Origin: Marinoscillum sp965229915 | GTDB lineage: Bacteria; Bacteroidota; Bacteroidia; Cytophagales; Cyclobacteriaceae | DNA: 64,000 bases | Direction: 5' to 3' | Assembly (NCBI RefSeq): GCF_965229915.1 | Contig: NZ_CBDDJZ010000001.1 | Location: 2,542,001 to 2,606,000, forward strand | Shown: piece by piece, positions 52,914-60,325 of the stretch | Position numbering within the stretch: position 1 is the first letter of the stretch | Layout: the number at the start of each line of letters is the position of its first letter | Notes under the pieces: model-generated | The model's database searches: none | What the model was told of the DNA's origin: nothing | The model's input: only the letters and a program-made list of their open reading frames with translations | Position numbers and translations under genes: made by a program

Positions 52914-55253
52914 TCAATTGGATAGGAACCAGCTCAGCTTTAGGCTGAATGATCTCCCGGGTTTTTGCATGGCGAAGTTGTCATAGACCACCGCGTCAGT
53001 AATGTTGTTGCATGCCAGCGAAGCATTGTATTTTCCCTCACCAAATGAGTAGGAGGCTGTCAGATTGTGCGATAGCTGTCTGGGGATATCGTACTTGTAT
53101 CTCCTCGTACCCTGGCTTGGCCATTTCCAGTAAAACTTGTCCACAAATACACTGAGCCAATTGATAGCAAGCTTGCTACCTTGATAGCCCACATCGTGGA
53201 ATTGCAGCCCTGCACTGAAATTGCCGAATAGGAATGGCTGATTCGGCAGGTCATCCTTGTACAATCTGTCACTCTCATCGGCATTGATGTTCTTTTGCTT
53301 GGTCACGTTGAGACCCAGATTCAATAAGCTCTTGTAGGTGTATTTGACGCCTGCCTCAATGCTTGTAAGATTGACTTTTTCCTGGTTGAGGTAGTTAGAG
53401 TTTCTCGGCTGGGACGCATCCAACCGGATAAAATTGGAAGCCTGGCGAAATAGGTAGTTCCCTTCAAATCTCAAGGTTTGGTTTTGGAATACCTTGCTAA
53501 AAAGTACTCCTGCATTGTAGTTGTTGCTCTGCTCTGGTTCGAGCTCAGTGTTGTAGGTGATGGTCAGTCCATTGCCAAACATCTCAGATCCATCTGGCAG
53601 CCGATAAGTGTTTTCATAGGATAGCTTTAGTTGTATCCACTTGGTGAGGAAGTAGGTGGATGCCACTCCAAATCCATATTTTTCAAAACTCATCTCGAAC
53701 TCCTCAAACTCACCCGTTAAATCATCCTCCACACGAGTATTGGCCTCCATTGCAAATCGCTTGGCAAAGAGTGAAGTCTTCCACTGATCATCAAGCAAGA
53801 CCAGGTTGTAGGCAAGTGCGGAAATATTTTTAGTGATCGTGTTGGGTGTGGTGAAAGGAATTTCATAAGACTCTCTAAGTGGGTCCTGACCAACTCTCGA
53901 AAAGCGGTTGTAGGAATGATTGAAAGAAACAGACTGGCTCTGGCCAATGCGGTAGCTGATGTTTCCCGTTACTAGCTGAGACTCATCATCAAAGGTGAAA
54001 TGTGATTTGTTGTAAGTAAACTCTCCGGCATTGTTGATGCGCTCAGTAAAGTCGCCATACCAGTTGTAGGTTCTGGAACTGGTATCCACACGAGCAGACT
54101 GCCTCTTTGTGAGCATGCCGTAGAGTCTCACATCCAGTCCATTGAATAGCAAATCCTTTTTCAGGTACTTGAATGTAGGGATGAGCACCTGATCTTCAGT
54201 TTCCACTTCACCAAATACATCCTGCATGTTCAGGCCAGTCTGGACTTCTTTGTCATTGCCTGAAGCGATCAACCCGACAAACAGTCGATCTGCGTATGGC
54301 TTACCCACCACACCAATTTCCAGCTGGGCAGTTCTAGACACGTAGGCATCATGAAACCGACGAACATTCACAGTATCTAACTTTCCAGACCCATCGGACC
54401 TGGGGACTTCCACATCACGCATCAGGTAGTTGTTGTCTGAATAGTTGTAAAACAGGTTGGCATTAAATGTCAGACCAGTGCCCGGCTCGGTATATCTACC
54501 CAGGATGGAGGCTCGATGTGTATTGAATGACCCAATAGAATAGGAAGCATTCACAAAGTTTTTGATGTTTTGATCGGTGGTTACATTGACTGCTCCTCCC
54601 AGTGCGTCGGCACCCAGGTGAACAGGCACCACACCCTTGTACACCTCTATACCAGAGATCATGTTCACCGGAATGTTATTGAGAGATAGAGAGGTGCCAA
54701 AATTGTCCATCGGTACCCCATCCAGGAAAAATTTTACTTGCTTACCCGTGAATCCATTCAGAGAAAAATCAAAGGAAGACCCGAGTCCTCCTTGTTCTCT
54801 GATTCTCACACCAGACACAGTACCTAGCACTTGATTGACGTCCAGGTTCTGCACTTTTAGAGGCTTCACATCTACCACAGAAACGGCATAGGGTTGCTCT
54901 CTGACTTCTGCCGCCTCAGACTTACCTACCACTTGCACTGCATTGAGTTCTGTGGTGCTTACCTTCATCAGGATAGTCGGTAGCTCTATGGATTTTATTA
55001 ATTCAACTGATTCCTGATGATCCTCAAACCCCACACCTGAAAAGGTCAACGTGTAAGACCCTTTTGATAATCCCGAAAAACGAAAACGACCATCAACATC
55101 CGTGGATACTCCTTTACTTATTTCAGCTATCTGTACCGTGATCCCAGGAATTCCTTCCTGAGAATCGTCCATGATGTTACCAGATATTGACAACTGCCCG
55201 AATCCAGAAGACACAAGGAAAAAAATGAATAGAAAGTAAAAGGTTGGTTTCAT
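52914..55253 (-). CDS. TonB-dependent siderophore-type receptor
   Basis: A 779-residue receptor: signal peptide (1-19), carboxypeptidase-regulatory domain (about 22-92, SGNIMDDSQEGIPGITVQIA), plug (about 105-215, with VRIREQGGLGSSFDFSLNGF, LGADALGGAVNVTT) and barrel ending in LKLSWFLSN. The family imports ferric siderophores. It leads the operon with DUF4374, DUF4198, DUF3325-like, DUF3649-like and PepSY genes, a set typical for siderophore use. Its promoter has a palindrome 16 bp before the ATG. Confidence 0.9.
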   Translation of the reverse strand: MKPTFYFLFIFFLVSSGFGQLSISGNIMDDSQEGIPGITVQIAEISKGVSTDVDGRFRFSGLSKGSYTLTFSGVGFEDHQESVELIKSIELPTILMKVSTTELNAVQVVGKSEAAEVREQPYAVSVVDVKPLKVQNLDVNQVLGTVSGVRIREQGGLGSSFDFSLNGFTGKQVKFFLDGVPMDNFGTSLSLNNIPVNMISGIEVYKGVVPVHLGADALGGAVNVTTDQNIKNFVNASYSIGSFNTHRASILGRYTEPGTGLTFNANLFYNYSDNNYLMRDVEVPRSDGSGKLDTVNVRRFHDAYVSRTAQLEIGVVGKPYADRLFVGLIASGNDKEVQTGLNMQDVFGEVETEDQVLIPTFKYLKKDLLFNGLDVRLYGMLTKRQSARVDTSSRTYNWYGDFTERINNAGEFTYNKSHFTFDDESQLVTGNISYRIGQSQSVSFNHSYNRFSRVGQDPLRESYEIPFTTPNTITKNISALAYNLVLLDDQWKTSLFAKRFAMEANTRVEDDLTGEFEEFEMSFEKYGFGVASTYFLTKWIQLKLSYENTYRLPDGSEMFGNGLTITYNTELEPEQSNNYNAGVLFSKVFQNQTLRFEGNYLFRQASNFIRLDASQPRNSNYLNQEKVNLTSIEAGVKYTYKSLLNLGLNVTKQKNINADESDRLYKDDLPNQPFLFGNFSAGLQFHDVGYQGSKLAINWLSVFVDKFYWKWPSQGTRRYKYDIPRQLSHNLTASYSFGEGKYNASLACNNITDAVVYDNFAMQKPGRSFSLKLSWFLSN

Positions 55254-55268
55254 TTTGCACTTTGCTTA

Positions 55269-55387
55269 TTTAGAATGTTTCTAAACAACATTGCAAAAGT
55301 GTATCAGCAACACTTACCTGTCAATCGCTATTGATGAGGGTTTTTTACGGTGCTAGTAGTAGCTAAGCGTGCTCACTACTCATAGTG
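55269..55387 (-). promoter_or_regulatory. Iron-locus promoter P2 with metalloregulator box and inverted repeats
   Basis: On the minus strand: an inverted repeat CACTA-TGAG-TAGTG near 55387-55374, a GCTACTACTAGC repeat (55363-55352), GCGATTG with -33 TTG at 55324-55322, 23 bp, the -7 TTTTG (55298-55294), then TTTAGAAACATTCTAAA (55285-55269), one mismatch from the consensus. Drives the siderophore-receptor operon. The repeat core lies at the same distance from -33 as in P1. Confidence 0.65.
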
Positions 55388-55454
55388 TTAGGTCCCTAAC
55401 CCTAGCACCATCTGCATCCCTAGTGTTAGCTAGTGATGATTGTAGCGGCACTAA

Positions 55455-55646
55455 CTACCGTGGAAGGGAATCCTTTCTCTTGATTTTGATCTGATATACC
55501 CTGTGAAGCTCTTTGATGCGCGCTTTCAGATAAGGACAAGAAGATTGATTTACCGCATCCCTGATTATACACTCACATTTTGAGGGATCGCATTCAATGC
55601 GCTGTTCTAGCTGAGTGAAGAATTGGTCGAACTGTTGGATGTCCAT
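55455..55646 (-). CDS. Small Cys-containing protein of the iron locus
   Basis: A 63-residue protein with four Cys in IECDPSKCECII and QSSCPYL and a basic C terminus (KIKRKDSLPR). A Cys cluster of this size could bind iron or zinc, but no family is recognised. It has its own promoter of the iron-locus type (55667-55756) and lies between the siderophore-receptor operon and ferritin. Confidence 0.6.
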   Translation of the reverse strand: MDIQQFDQFFTQLEQRIECDPSKCECIIRDAVNQSSCPYLKARIKELHRVYQIKIKRKDSLPR

Positions 55647-55666
55647 GACTTGGTGGTTGATCTATA

Positions 55667-55756
55667 CAAAGATTCTGAATCCCAGAATCTCAATCAATCG
55701 CTAGATATCAGGGTTTTGTAACTACCAGTAGTAGTGAGTACCTCACTAGAAGTAGG
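55667..55756 (-). promoter_or_regulatory. Iron-locus promoter P3
   Basis: On the minus strand: two repeat copies, CCTACTTCTAGTGA (55756-55743) and TCACTACTACTGG (55737-55725), then GCGATTG with -33 TTG at 55697-55695, 23 bp, and -7 CTTTG (55671-55667). No TTTAGAATNATTCTAAA palindrome follows. Drives the 63-residue protein. Confidence 0.6.
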
Positions 55757-55763
55757 CACAAAA

Positions 55764-55791
55764 AAAGGAGAACCATTTCTAGTTCTCCTTT
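55764..55791 (-). terminator. Terminator of the ferritin gene, likely bidirectional
   Basis: AAAGGAGAAC (55764-55773) and GTTCTCCTTT (55782-55791) form a perfect 10-bp stem; the minus strand continues with a T-run. It separates ferritin from promoter P3. Confidence 0.85.
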
Positions 55792-55813
55792 ATACAGGTG
55801 TATGAATGTATTC

Positions 55814-56344
55814 TTATGCTTCGGGATTGTATTCAATGCTCAGGATTCGCTCCTCTACCATTCCAAGGCCTATTTTATCCTCTCCCAGTACATCAAATAG
55901 TTCGAGGCATCTTCTCGCTACGTATTCCTCCTCGATCTGCTCTGTCACAAACCATCTTAGAAATTCTTCGGTAGCGATATCTCCAACTTTTCTGACCACC
56001 CGCACCATATCGTGGATAGAATCCGTAACGGCGATTTCCATTTCCAATTGTTTCTCAAAAACGGTTCTCAGCTTGTCAAATTCGTGCTGTGAATCCCCCA
56101 CTGAAGGTGATATAGCGTCACATTCCATATCCACCAGGTAATGGAAAAATTTCATCTGATGCTCACGCTCCTGATCTGCCTGTTTGAAGAAATGCTCCGC
56201 ACAGTTGTCATAGCCAGCTTTGTCGCACCAGGCGGCCATCGCCAGGTAAGCTGCCGAGGACTGAGCCTCCATTTTTATTTGTTTGTTGATTATATCTACT
56301 ACTTCGTCCTGAAGTACTGAATGTCTCCTCAAAATATCCTTCAT
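55814..56344 (-). CDS. Non-haem bacterial ferritin
   Basis: A 176-residue four-helix ferritin. The ferroxidase-centre residues are visible in INKQIKMEAQSSAAYLAMAA (Glu), FKQADQEREHQMKFFHYLVD (Glu, His) and FVTEQIEEEYVARR (Glu pair). It forms a 24-subunit cage that oxidises and stores iron. It lies inside the iron-uptake locus, between genes with iron-repressed promoters, but has no such promoter itself, as expected for a protein needed when iron is plentiful. Followed by a strong terminator. Confidence 0.93.
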   Translation of the reverse strand: MKDILRRHSVLQDEVVDIINKQIKMEAQSSAAYLAMAAWCDKAGYDNCAEHFFKQADQEREHQMKFFHYLVDMECDAISPSVGDSQHEFDKLRTVFEKQLEMEIAVTDSIHDMVRVVRKVGDIATEEFLRWFVTEQIEEEYVARRCLELFDVLGEDKIGLGMVEERILSIEYNPEA

Positions 56345-56446
56345 AGCTTCAAAAAGTGTTTAATACTACTATACAAAGGAACACGAAAAGATCGTGAAAG
56401 GTCTTATTAGGCCATAATTTAAAACTATTCTAAAGAAGCGGTTTCC

Positions 56447-56785
56447 CTAAAAAACCTTTCTTACCAGCTGCTTGTGAATCACACTATTGAGCTCCAGCAT
56501 GGTAAAGGCACCAGCAAAAAGTTCTTTTAGCTCCATTACATTGTGGATGGTCAAGGCGAAAATACGGTCGCAGTGTGGCATGTGTACAATCTCCACATCG
56601 GGAGTATCACTGGACAGCAGTGTAACCAGGTCTATTTTCTGAATTTTCCGTTTGAAGGTGATCAGTTCACAGGCACGAAATGTCACCGTATCTCCTCCGA
56701 AATGGAGAATGTAGTGCTCGGTAGCATCGCATTGATGCAAGGAGGCATTGGCTGTTTCGTAAATAAGTTCTTTGGTACTTTCCAT
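56447..56785 (-). CDS. Conserved-looking hypothetical protein of the feo locus
   Basis: A 112-residue protein with a beta-rich core (CDATEHYILHFGGDTVTFRA, VEIVHMPHCDRIFALTIHNV). No membrane segment or recognised family. I recall similar short proteins beside feoAB in Cytophagales but cannot verify this here. Located 100 bp after the Cys-Lys-rich 51-residue ORF in the same direction, so it may belong to the P4 transcript. Confidence 0.55.
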   Translation of the reverse strand: MESTKELIYETANASLHQCDATEHYILHFGGDTVTFRACELITFKRKIQKIDLVTLLSSDTPDVEIVHMPHCDRIFALTIHNVMELKELFAGAFTMLELNSVIHKQLVRKVF

Positions 56786-56885
56786 TCTACCTATCCTTCC
56801 TAATTCCTAAATAATTGTGTGAATTGATTCATTGCTGCTTATAACCAATGCCGGTTCTCAATTTCAAATTCCTGGATTATCCAGG

Positions 56886-57041
56886 TTAAATCTTCGGACA
56901 CTTCTTGCAGTGTCTACCCTTCTTCTTGTACTTCTTGCAGCATTTCTTGAAAACACACTCCGTGCGCTCCATCACCGATCCATTGTCAAATGGGCAAAAT
57001 GACTGAAATTCCTGCTCCTCTATCGGTGTTTCCTTGATCAT
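56886..57041 (-). CDS. Small Cys/Lys-rich protein
   Basis: A 51-residue frame (MIKETPIEEQEFQSFCPFDN to KKGRHCKKCPKI, TAA stop) with six Cys and a basic tail C-C-K-K-Y-K-K-K. The pattern CxxC (HCKKC) and a CC pair suggests metal binding. A promoter with an iron-type palindrome 3 bp before the ATG (57044-57060) and the shared upstream element supports that it is real and iron-regulated. No family recognised. Confidence 0.6.
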   Translation of the reverse strand: MIKETPIEEQEFQSFCPFDNGSVMERTECVFKKCCKKYKKKGRHCKKCPKI

Positions 57042-57043
57042 TA

Positions 57044-57132
57044 TTTAGAATAATTCTAGATAGCAAAAATCACTCAAATTTCAAGGGTTTACAATAGCTA
57101 TGCGTAGGTAATTGTATCACTAGAAGTAGTGA
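57044..57132 (-). promoter_or_regulatory. Iron-locus promoter P4 with metalloregulator box
   Basis: On the minus strand: perfect inverted repeat TCACTACTTCTAGTGA (57132-57117), GCTATTG with -33 TTG at 57094-57092, 23 bp, -7 TTTTG (57068-57064), then the box TCTAGAATTATTCTAAA (57060-57044), one mismatch from the consensus, ending 3 bp before the ATG of the 51-residue ORF. Confidence 0.65.
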
Positions 57133-57146
57133 TTTCGAACTAGTGA

Positions 57147-57284
57147 TTATTTGGAGGCAATTTCGTTAGCGGCACACTTCTCACAGCCGGGCTGCTTCTT
57201 CCCTGAAAACTGATTGTACAGCCTTCTGCCCAGCAGAAACCCTGCTACTAAAAACAATCCGATTACGATCAGTGTCTGTACCAT
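57147..57284 (-). CDS. FeoB-associated Cys-rich membrane peptide
   Basis: A 45-residue protein (MVQTLIVIGLFLVAGFLLGR, then RLYNQFSGKK and a CEKC pair) with one transmembrane helix and a short soluble tail with CxxC (GCEKCAAN). Its ATG shares a base with the FeoB stop (TAATG), so it is translationally coupled. This size and layout fit the FeoB-associated Cys-rich membrane protein family, thought to assist ferrous iron uptake. Confidence 0.85.
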   Translation of the reverse strand: MVQTLIVIGLFLVAGFLLGRRLYNQFSGKKQPGCEKCAANEIASK

Positions 57285-59251
57285 TAGCTCATCAATTGAT
57301 AAGTGATCCATGCAGCGACATATGCCAGAGCGGTCATATACACCAACTGTATCAATGGATATTTCCAGTTTTTAGTTTCACGAAATACGATCGCAAGAGT
57401 ACTCATGCACTGCATAGCAAAGGCATAGAAGATCATCAGCGATAACCCGGTAGCAAAAGTGTAAACTGGTTCATTAGTACCCCGAATTTTTTCATTCCGC
57501 ATTCGATCCAGCAGCGTCTCTTCGGTATCAAAATCTTCCCCAACTGAGTAGATAGTGGCCATCGACCCTACAAAAACCTCCCGAGCCGCAAAGGACGTAA
57601 TCAGAGCTATACCAATTTGCCAGTTGTAACCGAGTGGTTTGATAGCCGGCTCTATCGCATGTCCCAAAATTCCAATGTATGAATTGGACAAACTAACAGA
57701 GGATACTTCCTTTTCATAAGCTTCTACTTGCGATTCCGTAGCAGGTTCTGGAATTTCGGATACAGCCTCTTCTATACGATCCCCAGGACCGTACGAAGCG
57801 AGCACCCACAGGATGATGGAAATACTAAAAATGACTTTACCGGCATCAAACACAAAAAGCCTCACCTTTTCCCAAAGTGTTACCACCAGATTGTTCCATC
57901 GCGGCATCTTGTACAATGGAAGTTCCATGACGAGGAAGCTCTTCTGGCGTGTTTTCACGAATACCTTAAAAGCCAATGCAGCTAGTAATGCCGCAACAAC
58001 ACCAATCAGGTACAAACCAAGTAGCACCAACCCCTTCAGGTTGATGACTCCTCCGACCATCGTATCTGGTACTACCAGCGCAATGAGCAAGGTATAAACA
58101 GGTAGTCGAGCTGAGCAGCTCATCAATGGAGTGACCATAATCGTGATGAGTCGTTCCTTCCAGTTATCAATAGTTCGAGTGGCCATAATAGCTGGTATTG
58201 CACAAGCCACACCAGAAATCAGTGGCACGACGCTACGACCATTCAATCCAAAGGGCCGCATAAAGCGATCCAGAATGAACACTACACGACTCATATACCC
58301 TGTTTCTTCCAGGATGAAAATAAATCCAAAAAGCAACGTGATTTGAGGAATAAAAATGACCACTCCTCCCAGGCCAGGAATGATTCCTTCGGCCAGAAGG
58401 TTGGTTAGTACACCGGCTGGCATGGTGTCTTTTGCCCATTTACTGGCTGAAATAAACAACGAGTCGATCAGGTCCATGGGCCACTCTGCCCAGGCGTAGA
58501 TCGCCTGAAAAATAATAAATAGCACAGCCAGGAAAATGACATATCCAAAAAAGGGATGTGTCAGTATTTTATCCGCTGTGCGGTGTCTCTTGAGGAGAGA
58601 TTTGGGAAGGGGCCTTTCTTTCACCACAAACGAGAGGACCTGACGAATCTTTTTATAACGGTTTTCTACTCGCTGCTTTCTTACCTCCGGATCATCGATC
58701 AGGAATTGGCCTTTGTCAAATTCTCCACCTAGAAATGGCTCGCGCGTCTGGCTGGGTTTGTTTTCTTTCAGGTGATCTATCAATTCACTTACCCCCTTGC
58801 CCGTGCGAGCGATGATCGGTAAGATGTCCACACCACCCAATACCTCACTCAGTTTTTCAATGTCAATCACCAAACCCTTCTTGTCAGCTACATCGGTCAT
58901 GTTCAGTGCCATGGTCACCGGCACTCCCAGGTCCATCACTTGAGTAAATAGCAACAGGTTACGCTCCAGATTAGAAGCATCTACCACCACCACGATTCGG
59001 TCAGGATAATCACTGTGCTGTTGATTGCGTAAAAGATCGTAAACGACCTTCTCATCTTGTGTTTTTGGATATAGGCTGTAGATACCAGGCAGGTCCAGGA
59101 TGGAGATAGCACTCTCCGAACGCTTGAGTTTACCGGATTTCTTATCTACCGTAACTCCTGGAAAATTCCCGATTTTTTGATTGAGCCCGGTTAGTTGATT
59201 AAAAAGTGATGTTTTGCCAGAGTTGGGGTTGCCAACCAACGAGATCTTCAT
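57284..59251 (-). CDS. feoB: Ferrous iron transport protein B
   Basis: A 655-residue FeoB. The N-terminal G domain has GNPNSGKT (7-14), DLPGIYSL and NMTD, followed by a GDI-like helical region and a polytopic membrane domain with Gate motifs (GVVIFIPQITLLFGFIFILE, GFMSRVV-like region and SGVACAIPAIMATRTI). It moves Fe2+ into the cell using GTP-regulated transport. It is 1 bp after feoA and overlaps the Cys-rich peptide by one base. A single-copy FeoB of usual Bacteroidota length. Confidence 0.96.
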   Translation of the reverse strand: MKISLVGNPNSGKTSLFNQLTGLNQKIGNFPGVTVDKKSGKLKRSESAISILDLPGIYSLYPKTQDEKVVYDLLRNQQHSDYPDRIVVVVDASNLERNLLLFTQVMDLGVPVTMALNMTDVADKKGLVIDIEKLSEVLGGVDILPIIARTGKGVSELIDHLKENKPSQTREPFLGGEFDKGQFLIDDPEVRKQRVENRYKKIRQVLSFVVKERPLPKSLLKRHRTADKILTHPFFGYVIFLAVLFIIFQAIYAWAEWPMDLIDSLFISASKWAKDTMPAGVLTNLLAEGIIPGLGGVVIFIPQITLLFGFIFILEETGYMSRVVFILDRFMRPFGLNGRSVVPLISGVACAIPAIMATRTIDNWKERLITIMVTPLMSCSARLPVYTLLIALVVPDTMVGGVINLKGLVLLGLYLIGVVAALLAALAFKVFVKTRQKSFLVMELPLYKMPRWNNLVVTLWEKVRLFVFDAGKVIFSISIILWVLASYGPGDRIEEAVSEIPEPATESQVEAYEKEVSSVSLSNSYIGILGHAIEPAIKPLGYNWQIGIALITSFAAREVFVGSMATIYSVGEDFDTEETLLDRMRNEKIRGTNEPVYTFATGLSLMIFYAFAMQCMSTLAIVFRETKNWKYPLIQLVYMTALAYVAAWITYQLMS

Positions 59252-59252
59252 A

Positions 59253-59471
59253 TTACTCCACTTCTACAAGTGATGCCTCATCTTTTCTCAGAGACAATGT
59301 ATATCCATCCAGATCGATTGCTATAGGTCCACCAAATGGAGCTTTAAAGACAACTTCTACAAGCTTACCTGGATACAAACCCATGTCTACTAATTTGGAG
59401 GTGACTCCATTCTGTGAAAGACTCTTCACAGTCATGGTTTTGTTCAGCTGAAGTAAATCAAGTGTTGTCAT
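59253..59471 (-). CDS. feoA: Ferrous iron transport protein A
   Basis: A 72-residue FeoA with the SH3-like fold pattern: KLVDMGLYPGKLVEVVFKAP, GGPIAIDLDGYTLSLRKDEA. It interacts with FeoB in ferrous iron uptake. Preceded by an iron-locus promoter that lies partly in the 3' end of the NarL-type gene. Confidence 0.93.
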   Translation of the reverse strand: MTTLDLLQLNKTMTVKSLSQNGVTSKLVDMGLYPGKLVEVVFKAPFGGPIAIDLDGYTLSLRKDEASLVEVE

Positions 59472-59488
59472 TTATTCTTGGATTGATG

Positions 59489-59530
59489 CAAAATAAAAGA
59501 GTTGAGTAATCAGATACAATCGCTAATGCT
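59489..59530 (-). promoter_or_regulatory. Iron-locus promoter P5 of feoAB
   Basis: On the minus strand: GCGATTG with -33 TTG at 59519-59517, 23 bp, -7 TTTTG (59493-59489), 18 bp before the feoA ATG. Only a half-site CACTAG lies upstream (around 59533-59528), next to the stop of the NarL-type gene. No palindromic iron box seen here. Confidence 0.6.
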
Positions 59531-59536
59531 AGTGAA

Positions 59537-60178
59537 TTATGCTTTGACCAACCCAGTCTCCATCGCGTAAACAATAAGCTCAGTTGGCGACTTCAAATTA
59601 AGCTTCTTTAAAATATTCTTTCTATGACTATTGATAGTATGAACACTGACATTTAACTCATCAGCAATCTGAACGGTCTTATGCCCTTTGGTGATTAACT
59701 GCAGTACTTCATACTCTCTGGGAGAAAGGTCGGTGGGTTCACAGTCTACCTCCTTCTCCTCACTGCTATTATCAATAAGTAGGTCCAGGATACGATTGCA
59801 GTAAAAGCGACTGTTTTTAGATACCGACTCGATGGCATTGAGGATTTCTCCCTGGCTGCACTTCTTCGTGACGATACCTTTGATCCCCATATCCAACAAG
59901 GGTTTGATGTGCTCTTTCTTGTCTTCATTGGTAATGATGAGCACATTAGTGGCCTTCGAAGCAACTACCTGATTGAGCAGTGATCTCAGCACTGGATCAT
60001 CACTCTGATAGTCCATCAGCAGCACATCAGGATGCTGCTGCAGCACTGATTTCATCAATTCCTCCGCACCTTCTACAACTCCTGCCAGCTCAAACGCATC
60101 TTTCTCCTGCACCATGTGGATGAGTCCCTCACGCGTCAAAAACTGAAAATCAGAAATCAGAACCTTGATCTTTTTCAT
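59537..60178 (-). CDS. NarL/LuxR-type response regulator in the iron locus
   Basis: A 213-residue regulator. The receiver has Asp10 (ISDF, with one acidic residue where DDx is usual), phosphoacceptor candidate Asp56 (LLMDYQ) and Lys105-106 (IVTKK), then a GerE-type HTH (about 148-208, DLSPREYEVLQLITKGHKTV and IADELNVSVHTINSHRKNIL). No sensor kinase is encoded nearby. Its own promoter has a perfect TTTAGAATNATTCTAAA palindrome, so it is probably repressed by iron. It precedes feoAB and is the best candidate to act on the inverted repeat TCACTACTWCTAGTGA at the other promoters (inference). Confidence 0.85.
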   Translation of the reverse strand: MKKIKVLISDFQFLTREGLIHMVQEKDAFELAGVVEGAEELMKSVLQQHPDVLLMDYQSDDPVLRSLLNQVVASKATNVLIITNEDKKEHIKPLLDMGIKGIVTKKCSQGEILNAIESVSKNSRFYCNRILDLLIDNSSEEKEVDCEPTDLSPREYEVLQLITKGHKTVQIADELNVSVHTINSHRKNILKKLNLKSPTELIVYAMETGLVKA

Positions 60179-60181
60179 TTA

Positions 60182-60232
60182 TTTAGAATGATTCTAAACA
60201 GCAAATCTAGTTTGTTAACTTGAAATAGACAA
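60182..60232 (-). promoter_or_regulatory. Promoter and perfect iron-type palindrome of the NarL-type gene
   Basis: On the minus strand: -33 TTG (60232-60230), 24 bp to TTTG of the -7 TAGATTTG (60209-60202), then the perfect palindrome TTTAGAATCATTCTAAA (60198-60182), 3 bp before the ATG. It lacks the GCGATTG element and the upstream inverted repeat of the other promoters in this locus. Confidence 0.7.
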
Positions 60233-60260
60233 TTTGGTTGCGATTTGGTTGAATAAACAA

Positions 60261-60289
60261 TTGAAATCAGCCTGTTTGAGTTAATTTTG
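60261..60289 (+). promoter_or_regulatory. Predicted promoter of the fumarase gene
   Basis: TTG (60261-60263), 18 bp, TAATTTTG (60282-60289), an exact match to the Bacteroidota TAnnTTTG element, 36 bp before the fumarase ATG. Confidence 0.55.
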
Positions 60290-60325
60290 GGTCGATAACA
60301 TTCATATAAAAACCTATTTAGTGAT

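Noticed and set aside
56799..56813. Half-like iron box before the 112-residue ORF (CTAATTCCTAAATAA)
   Set aside because: Only one arm matches and an extra base breaks the symmetry.
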